Origin: RGIG2041 sp045652745 | GTDB taxonomy: Bacteria; Bacillota; Clostridia; UBA1381; UMGS1253 | Direction: 5' to 3' | Assembly: GCA_045652745.1 (NCBI GenBank) | Contig: JAZRUW010000030.1 | Location: 1-64,000 of the forward strand | Length of the DNA stretch: 64,000 nt | In this document: in pieces, positions 15,783 through 24,574 of the stretch | How positions within the stretch are numbered: the first letter of the stretch is position 1 | Layout: each line of letters begins with the position of its first letter | Translations under genes and position numbers: made by a program | Notes under the pieces: model-generated | Database searches by the model: none | What the model saw: the letters and a program-made list of their open reading frames with translations, nothing else | What the model was told of the DNA's origin: nothing

Positions 15783-17828
15783 TTAAAGAAACAAACGCGC
15801 GGCAAGTTTTTGTATTTGCACACGGATTTGACAGTGTTCTTCGCGCTCCAGTTTTGCATCTGAGGACAGCACACGCTCCGCCGCTGCCTGCGCCGATTTT
15901 AAAATTTGCACATCCGTAAACAGATTGGCGATTTTCATACTTGGAAGACCGTGCTGACGCACACCGAAAAAGTCACCCGGCCCGCGCAGCTTCAAATCCT
16001 CCTGCGAAATGAAAAAGCCGTCATTGGAGGCACACATCACCTGCATGCGTTTTTTGGCGATGTCGCCCGTACCGCGATTTAATAATACACAGTAGCTTTG
16101 TTCAGCGCCGCGCCCCACACGACCGCGAAGCTGATGCAGTTGGCTAAGTCCAAATCGCTCCGCATTTTCAATGACCATCAGATTCGCATTGGGCACATCC
16201 ACGCCAACTTCAATAACCGTGGTGGAAATCAGAATCTGTATCTCGCCCGCTTTAAACCGGCGCATAATTTCATCTTTCTGCACCGCTTTCATCCGACCAT
16301 GCAAAAAGGCAACCGTGTAATCCGGAAAAACGTCGCTTTGCAAACTTTCTGCATAATCCGTCACATTTTTAAGTTCGGACAAATCCACCGTTTCGCTTTC
16401 GGATTCTTCCACCAAAGGACAGACTATATATACCTGATGCCCTGCATCGACCTGCTTGCGCACAAAATTGTACATACGTGCACGCTTGTCTTCATCAATG
16501 CAGTACGTTTCAATCTTTTTTCTGCCCGGCGGCAATTCATCAATGACGGAAATATCCAAATCACCGTACAAAATCAGCGCCAGCGTTCTCGGAATCGGCG
16601 TCGCACTCATAACCACCGTATGCGGTTTGTTGCCCTTATCTGCAATCGCATCGCGTTGTAACACACCGAAACGATGTTGTTCATCGGTCACAACCAATGC
16701 AAGGTTCGGAATTTCCACCTTATTTTGAATCAAAGCATGCGTACCTACAATAATATCATATTCTCCTGCTGCAATCTCCGCTTGCAGTTTTTGTTTTTTT
16801 GCCTGCGCAAGCGAGCCGGTCAAGAGGCAAATCCTTTGACTGTTCCCGAAAAATTTTAATAAAGTTTCATAGTGCTGTGCGGCCAAAATTTCCGTCGGCG
16901 CCATCATGGCAGAGCAATACCCCTGCGCGCTGACCGCCGCCATGACCGCCGCAGCTACAACGGTTTTACCGGAGCCGACGTCGCCTTGCACCAATCGGTT
17001 CGACGGCGTACCGCTCTTGAAATCCTGCAAAATTTCTCCTATAACGCGCTTTTGTGCGCCGGTCAATTCAAACGGCAATGCGCCGACAAACGCACGCGCC
17101 GCATCAGCACCGTCAAATACGTATGCCGTTTTACGCTTCGTTTGATTTTTTATGCCGTGCAACGCCATCTGCAACAAAAACAGTTCTTCAAACACAAGAC
17201 GTTTTCTTGCAATCTGATAATCGTGAAAACTTTGCGGAAAATGTATATTTGTATAGGCATAGTTTTTATCGCAAAGTTCAAATTCACGGCGCAGATATTC
17301 AGGCAAGACTTCCGGCAGTAAATCCACATAGTTCACTGCCTGCGCCATTAAGGTCTGCAGCGCTTTTTGCGTTAAATTTGCACTAAGCGGATATATCGGC
17401 ACTATACGTCCCGTACTCACGCCTTTTTCAGCCGGTTCAAAAATCGGATTGTCCAGCTGCTTTTTGCCGCCGATTTTCTTAACCTTACCATAAAAGGAAT
17501 ACCACTCACCCTTTTTTAAACTATTTTGTATGTACTTATTGTTAAACCACGTTGCAGTGATTTTTCCCGTTTCGTCCACCAATTCCGCGCTGTATAAAGA
17601 TAATCCCTTGCGAACATGGCGCACGTACACAGGCGAAAAAACGGTGGCAATTATGCACACCGTTTCACCGTCGTTTGCTTCAATTATCGTTTTTGTCGCA
17701 CTTCTGTCCTCGTAATCTCGCGGCAGATAGGTAATTAAATCCTGTACCGTGTCCACGCCGAGCCGGGCAAAATCCTTTGCTTTCGCCGGACCTACACCCC
17801 TAAGTGCGGTTATGGGTTTGGAAAGCAT
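15783..17828 (-). CDS. recG: ATP-dependent DNA helicase RecG
   Basis: A 681-residue helicase that remodels stalled forks and recombination intermediates. It has an N-terminal wedge (OB-fold) domain, Walker A GDVGSGKT (282-289), a DEQH box (about 383), motif III VMSATPIPRT and motif VI QLRGRVGRG. Length is normal for Firmicutes. It is the third gene of the asp23-fakA-recG group, starting 6 nt after the fakA stop, with GGAGTGATAAAG before the ATG. Confidence 0.97.
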   Translation of the reverse strand: MLSKPITALRGVGPAKAKDFARLGVDTVQDLITYLPRDYEDRSATKTIIEANDGETVCIIATVFSPVYVRHVRKGLSLYSAELVDETGKITATWFNNKYIQNSLKKGEWYSFYGKVKKIGGKKQLDNPIFEPAEKGVSTGRIVPIYPLSANLTQKALQTLMAQAVNYVDLLPEVLPEYLRREFELCDKNYAYTNIHFPQSFHDYQIARKRLVFEELFLLQMALHGIKNQTKRKTAYVFDGADAARAFVGALPFELTGAQKRVIGEILQDFKSGTPSNRLVQGDVGSGKTVVAAAVMAAVSAQGYCSAMMAPTEILAAQHYETLLKFFGNSQRICLLTGSLAQAKKQKLQAEIAAGEYDIIVGTHALIQNKVEIPNLALVVTDEQHRFGVLQRDAIADKGNKPHTVVMSATPIPRTLALILYGDLDISVIDELPPGRKKIETYCIDEDKRARMYNFVRKQVDAGHQVYIVCPLVEESESETVDLSELKNVTDYAESLQSDVFPDYTVAFLHGRMKAVQKDEIMRRFKAGEIQILISTTVIEVGVDVPNANLMVIENAERFGLSQLHQLRGRVGRGAEQSYCVLLNRGTGDIAKKRMQVMCASNDGFFISQEDLKLRGPGDFFGVRQHGLPSMKIANLFTDVQILKSAQAAAERVLSSDAKLEREEHCQIRVQIQKLAARLFL

Positions 17829-17834
17829 TCTTTA

Positions 17835-19505
17835 TCACTCCACGGAAATGATATAATAGTATAACGGCTGTTTGCCGCTCTGGAGCATTACATCCAAATC
17901 CGGATATTTTTCTTCGAGTTTCTCTGCAAGTTTTTCCGCTTCTTCCTCGGTAACATCGCTGCCGTAGAACACGGAAATTACGCTTGATTCCTCATCGACC
18001 ATACCCTTGATGAGTTCGCGGCAAACCTTGGACGGTTTTTCGCCGACCGTGGTAATCTCACCCTCGCAAATACCGATGATGTCGCCCTCTGCGATTTCCT
18101 TGCCTGATACACTTGTATCACGAACCGCATAAGTCACCTGTGCGGTTTTCACCATAGAAATCGCCTCTGTCATAGATGCCGTGTTGGTTTCTTCATCCAA
18201 ATGCGGCAAAAAGGCCATCATTGCGGCATACCCTTGCGGTACGGTCTTTGTCGGTAATACAACCACCTTGGTTTCGGCAAGTTCTGCCGCCTGCTGCGCC
18301 GCAAGAATAATGTTTTTGTTGTTCGGCAATACATAGATGCAATCCGCATTGATTTTCTCTACCGCCGTCAGCACATCGTTTGTGCTCGGGTTCATAGTCT
18401 GTCCGCCTTCGATGATTTCATCCGCACCGTAGTCACGGAAAATATCTGCAAGACCCTCGCCGGCAGTTACCGCTACAAAACCGTACGGCTTATGCGGTTT
18501 TTCTTCTTTTGCCGGAGCAGCCTCCTGCGCCAATGCCTGCTCAGATTCGAGAATACTCGAATGCTGCATGCGCATATTGTCAATCTTAATTTTGGAAAGT
18601 GCACCGAGTTTTAACGCTTCTTCCAAAACAAAGCCCGGATGATTTGTATGAATGTGCACTTTTACGATGTCTTCATCGTCAATGACGAGTTTGCAATCAC
18701 CCTTCGGATCAATAATCTCGCTAAACTTTGCTACATTCACGTCCGGATTCTTTTTATCAATAATAAACTCTGTGCAGTAGCCGAATTTAATATCTTCCGG
18801 ACGGATAGAAGTCTGTGCAGCCTCCGGCGCCGCTGTCTGCGGTGCCGTTGCACCAGCCTCAAGTTCGACAACTTTTCCGGTAGTGAGCGCAATATAAGCA
18901 CCCTCCAAAAGATAGATAAGACCCGCGCCGCCGGCATCCACTACGCCGGCCTCTTTTAATACCGGCAACTGGTTCGGCGTATTGGCAAGAGCTTCTCTGC
19001 CGGCTTCCAAAGCAACAGCAAACACTTTTTCGATATCCGTTTCGCTCTTGGCCGCTTCCACGGCTGCAGCCGCTGTCATGCGCGCTACTGTCAGGATTGT
19101 ACCCTCGGTCGGGCGCATAACTGCCTTATAAGCAGTTTCCACACCGTTTTGCAGTGCTGCCGCAAAACCGACAGCATCTACCGATGCCTTGCCCGCCAAA
19201 GATTTGGAAATACCGCGGCAAAGCTGGGACAAAATAACGCCGGAATTACCGCGCGCGCCACGCAAAGATGCGCTGGCAAGTGCTTTACCCACTTCTTCTG
19301 CCGAAGCAGTTACAAACTTTTTCACTTCATCAGCTGCCGCTGTAAAGGTTAAGGACATATTGGTACCGGTATCACCGTCCGGTACCGGAAATACGTTTAA
19401 CGTATCTACTTCAACTTTATGATTATTTAAATGATTCGATGCGGAATGAATCATACTGGCAAAATGCATGCCGTCTACCGTAGTAAGAATAGGAATCGCC
19501 CCCAT
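17835..19505 (-). CDS. fakA: DAK2-domain fatty acid kinase FakA (YloV-like)
   Basis: A 556-residue protein. The N-terminal DAK2 domain has the ATP-site signature FPVPDGDTGTNMSLT (about 41-55) and SLRGARGNSGVILSQL. A middle domain carries YCTEFII and a C-terminal DegV-like domain closes the protein. FakA phosphorylates exogenous fatty acids presented by a FakB protein; no fakB is in this window. The gene order asp23(yloU)-yloV-recG is conserved in Firmicutes. The start ATG 19505 has no clear ribosome site. Confidence 0.92.
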   Translation of the reverse strand: MGAIPILTTVDGMHFASMIHSASNHLNNHKVEVDTLNVFPVPDGDTGTNMSLTFTAAADEVKKFVTASAEEVGKALASASLRGARGNSGVILSQLCRGISKSLAGKASVDAVGFAAALQNGVETAYKAVMRPTEGTILTVARMTAAAAVEAAKSETDIEKVFAVALEAGREALANTPNQLPVLKEAGVVDAGGAGLIYLLEGAYIALTTGKVVELEAGATAPQTAAPEAAQTSIRPEDIKFGYCTEFIIDKKNPDVNVAKFSEIIDPKGDCKLVIDDEDIVKVHIHTNHPGFVLEEALKLGALSKIKIDNMRMQHSSILESEQALAQEAAPAKEEKPHKPYGFVAVTAGEGLADIFRDYGADEIIEGGQTMNPSTNDVLTAVEKINADCIYVLPNNKNIILAAQQAAELAETKVVVLPTKTVPQGYAAMMAFLPHLDEETNTASMTEAISMVKTAQVTYAVRDTSVSGKEIAEGDIIGICEGEITTVGEKPSKVCRELIKGMVDEESSVISVFYGSDVTEEEAEKLAEKLEEKYPDLDVMLQSGKQPLYYYIISVE

Positions 19506-19523
19506 AAAACAATTTCGTATCGA

Positions 19524-19883
19524 TTAGTCAGTTACTCTCGCACTTTCAACATTGACATTAACCTTACCAACCTTAAAGCCGGTCATGGTCTCCACGTTGT
19601 ATTTAACGTCCTTGATGATGGACTCGCAGATTGCGGCAATATTTACGCCGTACTCTACCATAATGTGCAAATCAATAGCAAGTTTTGCATCCTCCGTTGT
19701 TGTTACGGACACACCTTTCGCCATGGAATCGCCGAACAAAAGATTTACCAAACCGGTGGTCTTTTTGCGCGTAACCATGCCGACTACACCGTAGCAATGG
19801 GTTGCCGCAATACCGGCTATTTTTGCTAAAACATCGTTTTGAATGATGATTGCACCGTTTTCATTTTCTGTCTTTAAAGCCAT
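19524..19883 (-). CDS. Asp23/Gls24 family envelope stress protein (YloU-like)
   Basis: A 119-residue protein with the Asp23 fold, recognisable in GAIIIQNDVLAKIAGIAATH, CYGVVGMV and the C-terminal IDLHIMVEYGVNIAAIC and VNVNVESARV. Asp23-type proteins are membrane-associated and linked to cell-envelope homeostasis. The start is ATG 19883 (MALKTEN), 7 nt after AAAGGAGG. It leads the asp23-fakA-recG operon. Confidence 0.92.
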   Translation of the reverse strand: MALKTENENGAIIIQNDVLAKIAGIAATHCYGVVGMVTRKKTTGLVNLLFGDSMAKGVSVTTTEDAKLAIDLHIMVEYGVNIAAICESIIKDVKYNVETMTGFKVGKVNVNVESARVTD

Positions 19884-19915
19884 AAGTATGCCTCCTTTAA
19901 ACACAAATTCATTTA

Positions 19916-19921
19916 ATTATA
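19916..19921 (-). promoter_or_regulatory. Extended -10 promoter of asp23-fakA-recG
   Basis: TATAAT on the minus strand (19921-19916), preceded by TGG, i.e. an extended -10 box. The -35 region is weak (TAGACG at about 18 bp). Confidence 0.55.
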
Positions 19922-19952
19922 CCATAAAAATTCGGTTTCGTCTACTAATTTT

Positions 19953-21230
19953 TTACAAATCGGTGTCATTTGTTTCATCCAGCAATCGGCTGCTCTCTGC
20001 CGACGGCAGCTGCGTCACACTTTTAAGCGCACGCTGAATCTGGCGCGTACGTGTGCCGACCAACTTTTCAAGCTCGCGGTTTGCCTGGTCAAGTCTGCCC
20101 TGCGTTGCCTCCAAAACCGAACCGAATTTTTCAAATTCGGTCTTAACGGCGCCGAGCACATCCCATACCTCGCTCGAGTGTTTTTGAATGGCAAGGGTTC
20201 TGAAACCCATCTGCAGGCTGTTGAGCATTGCCGCCATCGTTGTCGGTCCGGCAATCGTGATTTTATAATCACGCTGTAATACTTCCAAAAGACCACGCTT
20301 TACAACCTCGGCATACAAACCCTCAAACGGCAAAAACATAATCGCAAAATCCGTTGTCTGCGGCGGCGATACGTACTTATCACGAATCGTTTTTGCTGAC
20401 AGTTTGATAAACTTATCGAGTTCTCGAAGCTGTGCGTTAATCAATTCCGCGTTGCCGCTCTCATACGCATCCATCAGTGCTGAATATAAATCACCCGGGA
20501 ATTTCGAGTCAATCGGCAGATAGACAAAACCGTCGTCTGTCCCCGGTAATTTAATGGCAAACTCTACCGGATCACGGCTGCCCGGCTTCGTTACAATATT
20601 TAATTCATACTGCTCCGGCGAAAGGATTTGCTCCAAAATCGCACCGAGTTGTAACTCGCCTAAAATACCGCGCGTCTTTACATTGGACAGCACTTTCTTT
20701 AAGTCGCCCACACCGGTCGCAAGGCTCTGCATCTCACCGAGACCCTTGTACACCTGTTCCAAGCGTTCGCTGACCACTTTAAACGATTCGCCGATGCGCT
20801 CATTCAAAGTCTTTTGCAGTTTTTCATCGACTGTACCTCGGATGGTTTCGAGTTGTTTTTCATTGTTTTCCTGCATCTCTTTTAAGCGGATTTCTATCGT
20901 CCGACGAATGTTTTCAAGCTTCTGCTCATTTTCCATCGACATAGAACGGAAGCGCTCCGAAAGTTCGGAAAGTCGCTTATCCTGCGCATCCGAGGTCTGC
21001 TTTAAAGCATCATTTACAGACCTTGTCATCATTTCCATATTATCTTTTGCGTATTGCGCATTCTCCATACGCGCATCACGCAAATCTTTTAAAATTTCTT
21101 CTTTGAGTTTTTCCACATCGCCCTGCGCACTTTTGTTTTTCAAAAGCAAAATCAAATTCACAATCGCAAAAGCAATAACCAGAAGCCAACAAATCGGCTC
21201 AAGCGGCTCAAAATTCCATACTGTCTGCAT
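19953..21230 (-). CDS. rmuC: DNA recombination protein RmuC homologue
   Basis: A 425-residue protein with an N-terminal membrane segment (about 13-30), a long coiled coil (about 35-170) and the RmuC nuclease-like domain. Visible conserved stretches are GILGELQLGAILEQIL, LPIDSKFPGDLY and FLPFEGLYAEV. RmuC limits DNA inversions between repeats in E. coli. It is monocistronic behind its own promoter. The ATG follows GGGGTGATAAA. Confidence 0.92.
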   Translation of the reverse strand: MQTVWNFEPLEPICWLLVIAFAIVNLILLLKNKSAQGDVEKLKEEILKDLRDARMENAQYAKDNMEMMTRSVNDALKQTSDAQDKRLSELSERFRSMSMENEQKLENIRRTIEIRLKEMQENNEKQLETIRGTVDEKLQKTLNERIGESFKVVSERLEQVYKGLGEMQSLATGVGDLKKVLSNVKTRGILGELQLGAILEQILSPEQYELNIVTKPGSRDPVEFAIKLPGTDDGFVYLPIDSKFPGDLYSALMDAYESGNAELINAQLRELDKFIKLSAKTIRDKYVSPPQTTDFAIMFLPFEGLYAEVVKRGLLEVLQRDYKITIAGPTTMAAMLNSLQMGFRTLAIQKHSSEVWDVLGAVKTEFEKFGSVLEATQGRLDQANRELEKLVGTRTRQIQRALKSVTQLPSAESSRLLDETNDTDL

Positions 21231-21266
21231 TTTATCACCCCATTAGAAACTATACTGTCTAACAAT

Positions 21267-21295
21267 ATTTTACCATAACAAAATCAATATAGCAA
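21267..21295 (-). promoter_or_regulatory. Sigma-A-type promoter of rmuC
   Basis: Minus strand TTGCTA (21295-21290), 17-bp spacer, TAAAAT (21272-21267). Confidence 0.6.
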
Positions 21296-21296
21296 C

Positions 21297-21325
21297 AAAA
21301 AAGCGGTACATCCGTACCGCTTTTT
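21297..21325 (-). terminator. Terminator of the pspC gene
   Basis: Perfect 12-bp stem AAAAAGCGGTAC / GTACCGCTTTTT with a 4-nt loop, 9 bp past the pspC stop. Confidence 0.9.
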
Positions 21326-21333
21326 GAGATTTT

Positions 21334-21528
21334 TTATTCTACGTTATTTTCCGTCGGCATCACAATGGCCGCAATAATATAAGCCAGAAGTCCCGAGCCA
21401 CCCAGCAATGTAAATGCAACCCACGCCAGTCTTACAATCGTCGGATCGATATCAAAATAGCCGGCAATACCGCCGCACACACCGCAAAGTTTCTTCTCGG
21501 TTATACTTTTAGTCAACCTTTTATTCAT
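21334..21528 (-). CDS. PspC domain protein
   Basis: A 64-residue small membrane protein. It has the PspC signature KKLCGVCGGIAGYFDIDPTI and a hydrophobic helix LAWVAFTLLGGSGLLAYIIA. In E. coli PspC is part of the phage-shock membrane-stress response, but short stand-alone PspC proteins are common in Firmicutes with no proven role. The start is ATG 21528 (MNKRLTK) after GAAGGGTGA. It has its own promoter and terminator. Confidence 0.9.
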   Translation of the reverse strand: MNKRLTKSITEKKLCGVCGGIAGYFDIDPTIVRLAWVAFTLLGGSGLLAYIIAAIVMPTENNVE

Positions 21529-21571
21529 AAAAATCACCCTTCCCTTTTCCAAACCCAATACTTGTATTTTT

Positions 21572-21600
21572 ATTATATATGCATTTTCATACAAAGTCAA
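21572..21600 (-). promoter_or_regulatory. Sigma-A-type promoter of the pspC gene
   Basis: Minus strand TTGACT (21600-21595), 17-bp spacer, TATAAT (21577-21572). Confidence 0.8.
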
Positions 21601-21601
21601 C

Positions 21602-21630
21602 AAAAAAGGCACATCAAACGATGTGCCTTT
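21602..21630 (-). terminator. Terminator of pnp
   Basis: Stem AAAGGCACATC / GATGTGCCTTT with a 4-nt loop; on the minus strand it runs into six T residues. Confidence 0.9.
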
Positions 21631-21642
21631 AAATGCTTTATA

Positions 21643-23718
21643 TTAGTCGAGCATTGCCTTTCTGGAAAGGTTGATTCTGCCCTGACGGTCGATTTCAACA
21701 ACCTTAACGGTTACTGTATCACCAATCTTCACAACATCTTCTACCTTCTCTACGCGCTCTTTTGCAAGCTTGGAAATATGAATCATACCCTGCTTGCCCG
21801 GCAGAATTTCAACGAATGCACCAATCGGGATAATACCTGTTACCGGACCGGTGTAAACTTCACCAACTTCCGGCTCTTTTACGATGCCTTCGATAATCTT
21901 CTGTGCCATTGCGCCGGATTCCTGATTCTCTGCGAAAATGAGAACGCGGCCGTCATCTTCAATATCAATCTTTGCACCGGTATCTGCAACGATTTTCTGA
22001 ATTACCTTACCGCCACTACCGATAACGTCACGAATCTTCTCCGGATCAATATACATAACTGCAACCTTCGGTGCATACGGAGAAAGTTGTGCTCTCGGAG
22101 CATCAATCGCCTTCAAGAGAACATCATCAATGATGTGGTAACGTGCATCTCTTGTCTTGGTCAGCGCTTCCCAGATAACTTCATACGGAAGACCGTCATT
22201 TTTGATATCCACCTGAATAGAGGTGATACCCTTCTTTGTGCCGGCTACCTTAAAGTCCATTTCGCCGTAGAAATCTTCAAGACCCTGGATATCTACCATA
22301 GTTGTAAAGCCGGTCTCTGTTGTGATAAGACCGCAGGAAATACCTGCAACCGGCGCCTTCAGCGGTACACCCGCTGCCATAAGTGCCAATGTAGAACCGC
22401 ACACACTACCCTGCGAGGTAGAACCGTTGGAGCTGAGCACCTCGGATACAGTACGGATTGCATACGGGAATTCATCCTCGCTCGGCAGCACCGGAACCAA
22501 AGAACGCTCTGCGAGCGCACCATGACCGATTTCACGACGGCCCGGACCTCTGGACGGACGGGTTTCACCTACGGAGTAGGACGGGAAATTATAGTGATGC
22601 ATATAACGCTTGGTTTCTTCTTCGTCGATACCATCAAGTCTCTGCATTTCAGCAAGCGGCGCAAGTGTAGCCACAGTGAGCACCTGTGTCTGACCGCGGG
22701 TAAACATACCGCTGCCGTGTGTTCTCGGAAGCAAATCTACTTCAGCTGCGAGCGGACGAATCTGGTCGAGGCTTCTGCCATCCACACGTCTGCCCTGTAC
22801 GAGCCAATCGCGAACGATTTCCTTTTGCATCTTGTAGAGGATTTCGCCAAGTTCTTCTGTAAGTGTCGGGAACTGTTCGCCGAGTGCAGCTACGATTTCG
22901 TCTTCTACAACGCCCATTCTCTCATCACGGATATTTTTGTCGTCCGTGTCGAGTGCGTGCTGAATCTTTTCATAGCTCATTGCCTTGATGGCATCCCAGA
23001 TTTCCTTGTTTACGGTGTGTGCTTCATAAGCAAACTTTTCTTTACCGATTTGCGCACGGATGGATTCAATAAAGTCGCAAATCTTGATGATTTCCTGATG
23101 TGCAAACTTAATACCTTCCATCATAACGCTTTCTTCTACTTCGTTTGCACCGGCTTCAATCATGACAACCTTCTGCTTCGTACCTGCAACAGTAACATGC
23201 ATTTGAGACTTTTCTCTCTGTGCAACCGTCGGATTGATTACGTATTCGCCGTCTACCAAGCCGAGCCATACGCCACCAATCGGGCCGTTCCACGGAACAT
23301 CGGAGATAGAAATTGCAATAGAAGTACCGATCATAGCGGCAACTTCCGGCGGATTATCCTGCTCCACGGACAGTACGGTTGCAACAACCGATACGTCGTT
23401 ACGAAGGTCGCTCGGGAACAGCGGACGAATCGGACGGTCGATTACACGACTGGTGAGAATTGCCTTTTCAGACGGCTTACCCTCACGCTTGATATAACCG
23501 CCCGGAATCTTACCTACAGAATAGAGTTTTTCTTCGTAGTCTACGCTGAGCGGGAAAAAGTCAATACCTTCTCTCGGTGCACGGGATGCTGTTACGTTGA
23601 CCATAACAACCGTATCGCCGTAGCGCACAAGACAGTGACCGTTTGTCAGGCAAGCCATTTTACCGGTCTCGATTACGAGCGGTCTACCTGCCAATGTGGT
23701 TTCAAATGTTCTAAACAT
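21643..23718 (-). CDS. pnp: Polynucleotide phosphorylase
   Basis: A 691-residue 3'-5' phosphorolytic exoribonuclease. It has two RNase PH-like domains (first about 10-140, second about 300-530, with LPRTHGSGMFTRGQTQ), a KH domain (about 552-610, with IRDVIGSGGKVI) and a C-terminal S1 domain (about 620-689, VTGIIPIGAFVEILPGKQGM). Length is normal. It lies downstream of rpsO, a conserved arrangement, and its leader carries a large inverted repeat. The ribosome site is AGAAGG. Confidence 0.97.
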   Translation of the reverse strand: MFRTFETTLAGRPLVIETGKMACLTNGHCLVRYGDTVVMVNVTASRAPREGIDFFPLSVDYEEKLYSVGKIPGGYIKREGKPSEKAILTSRVIDRPIRPLFPSDLRNDVSVVATVLSVEQDNPPEVAAMIGTSIAISISDVPWNGPIGGVWLGLVDGEYVINPTVAQREKSQMHVTVAGTKQKVVMIEAGANEVEESVMMEGIKFAHQEIIKICDFIESIRAQIGKEKFAYEAHTVNKEIWDAIKAMSYEKIQHALDTDDKNIRDERMGVVEDEIVAALGEQFPTLTEELGEILYKMQKEIVRDWLVQGRRVDGRSLDQIRPLAAEVDLLPRTHGSGMFTRGQTQVLTVATLAPLAEMQRLDGIDEEETKRYMHHYNFPSYSVGETRPSRGPGRREIGHGALAERSLVPVLPSEDEFPYAIRTVSEVLSSNGSTSQGSVCGSTLALMAAGVPLKAPVAGISCGLITTETGFTTMVDIQGLEDFYGEMDFKVAGTKKGITSIQVDIKNDGLPYEVIWEALTKTRDARYHIIDDVLLKAIDAPRAQLSPYAPKVAVMYIDPEKIRDVIGSGGKVIQKIVADTGAKIDIEDDGRVLIFAENQESGAMAQKIIEGIVKEPEVGEVYTGPVTGIIPIGAFVEILPGKQGMIHISKLAKERVEKVEDVVKIGDTVTVKVVEIDRQGRINLSRKAMLD

Positions 23719-23775
23719 TGCATTTGCCTTCTTTCTTTAGATTTATTTTTCTCTTTGTAAGACGGCAACTGATGT

Positions 23776-23826
23776 TTAGCATTTAGATTTAGGCTCATTT
23801 TGCATAAGCGCAAATCTAATTGCTAA
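23776..23826 (-). promoter_or_regulatory. Large stem-loop in the pnp leader
   Basis: A 15-bp inverted repeat with one mismatch (23776-23790 against 23812-23826), separated by 21 bp. It lies between the rpsO terminator-like hairpin and the pnp start. In E. coli, RNase III cuts a hairpin in the pnp leader and PNPase then autoregulates; a similar role here is inferred from position only. Confidence 0.55.
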
Positions 23827-23852
23827 TCGCCAACCGCCGCCAAATAAACACT

Positions 23853-23882
23853 AAAATGAGCGGAAAAGGAAATTTCCGCTCA
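23853..23882 (-). terminator. Terminator-like hairpin after rpsO
   Basis: Stem TGAGCGGAAA / TTTCCGCTCA with a 6-nt loop, 15 bp past the rpsO stop. The T-tail on the minus strand is short (TTTTA), so some read-through into pnp is likely. Confidence 0.7.
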
Positions 23883-23896
23883 TCCGTGTATGAAAA

Positions 23897-24160
23897 CTAC
23901 TTTCTGAGATTCAACTTGCTAACGATAGCACGGTATCTCTCGATATCAATCTTCATGAGATAATCGAGAAGACCACGTCTCTTACCAACCATCTTCAAAA
24001 GACCGCGTCTGGAATGGTGGTCCTTCTTGTGATCCTTTAAGTGGTCGTTTAAGTGGTTAATTCTCTCAGTCAATACAGCAATCTGAACTTCCGGAGACCC
24101 TGTATCGGTCTCGTGGATTCTGTATTCTTCGATAATCGATGTCTTTACTTCCTTAATCAC
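23897..24160 (-). CDS. rpsO: 30S ribosomal protein S15
   Basis: An 87-residue primary 16S rRNA-binding protein of the small subunit. The conserved core is TGSPEVQIAVLTERINHLNDHL, KKDHHSRRGLLKMVGKR and RRGLLDYLMKIDIERY. The start is GTG 24160, 9 nt after GGAGG. pnp follows, as in many bacteria. Confidence 0.97.
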   Translation of the reverse strand: MIKEVKTSIIEEYRIHETDTGSPEVQIAVLTERINHLNDHLKDHKKDHHSRRGLLKMVGKRRGLLDYLMKIDIERYRAIVSKLNLRK

Positions 24161-24204
24161 TACAATTCACCTCCTGATATTTTTGAAAGAACACCTTCAT
24201 CCCC

Positions 24205-24228
24205 GTCGTGGCCGGAGAAGCCGACAAC
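24205..24228 (-). promoter_or_regulatory. GC-rich hairpin in the rpsO leader (possible S15 autoregulatory site)
   Basis: On the minus strand GTTGT-C-GGC pairs with GCC-ACGAC around a 7-nt loop (one bulged C), about 45 bp before the rpsO start. S15 represses its own mRNA through leader structures in several bacteria. Whether this hairpin is such a site is inference. Confidence 0.35.
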
Positions 24229-24278
24229 CGAGGTGAGGTTATGCTTTTTGCCCTTAACAGAATTTTCTAAACAAAAAC

Positions 24279-24482
24279 TTATTTGTCCAGACCGTAACGC
24301 TTCTTGAACTTATCAACGCGACCGCCTGTATCTACGAGCTTCTGCTTACCTGTGAAGAACGGATGGCACTTCGAGCAAATTTCGACTTTCAGATCCTCTT
24401 TTGTGGAACCGGTCGCAATCACTTCGCCACAAGCACATGTAATTGTTGTCTGCTTATAATCCGGATGGATACCTTCCTTCAT
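24279..24482 (-). CDS. rpmE: 50S ribosomal protein L31 (zinc-ribbon form)
   Basis: A 67-residue protein, MKEGIHPDYKQ..., with the C+ zinc motif (CAC near residues 16-18, CSKC near 37-40), then HPFFTGKQKLVDTGGRVDKF. The start is ATG 24482; ATG 24485 directly upstream is also possible (AAGGAGG is 5 nt from 24485 and 8 nt from 24482). It has its own promoter and a leader hairpin. Confidence 0.96.
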   Translation of the reverse strand: MKEGIHPDYKQTTITCACGEVIATGSTKEDLKVEICSKCHPFFTGKQKLVDTGGRVDKFKKRYGLDK

Positions 24483-24509
24483 CATCCATGCCTCCTTTCC
24501 GCAAAAATA

Positions 24510-24529
24510 AGCGTTTACATACAAACGCT
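24510..24529 (-). promoter_or_regulatory. Leader hairpin of rpmE
   Basis: AGCGTTT / AAACGCT with a 6-nt loop, just downstream of the promoter. On the minus strand it is followed by TTATTTTTG and then the ribosome site, so it resembles a weak attenuator. Confidence 0.4.
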
Positions 24530-24536
24530 ATCTTGT

Positions 24537-24565
24537 ATTATAGCACAGCAAAAATCAAATTGCAA
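24537..24565 (-). promoter_or_regulatory. Sigma-A-type promoter of rpmE
   Basis: Minus strand TTGCAA (24565-24560), 17-bp spacer, TATAAT (24542-24537). Confidence 0.78.
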
Positions 24566-24574
24566 CTATTATTT

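Noticed and set aside
21562..23760. A 732-codon open frame on the plus strand, antisense to pnp
   Set aside because: It mirrors the pnp coding frame almost exactly, has no ribosome site, and its translation is rich in Cys/Arg/His/Asn as expected from the reverse of a codon-biased gene.
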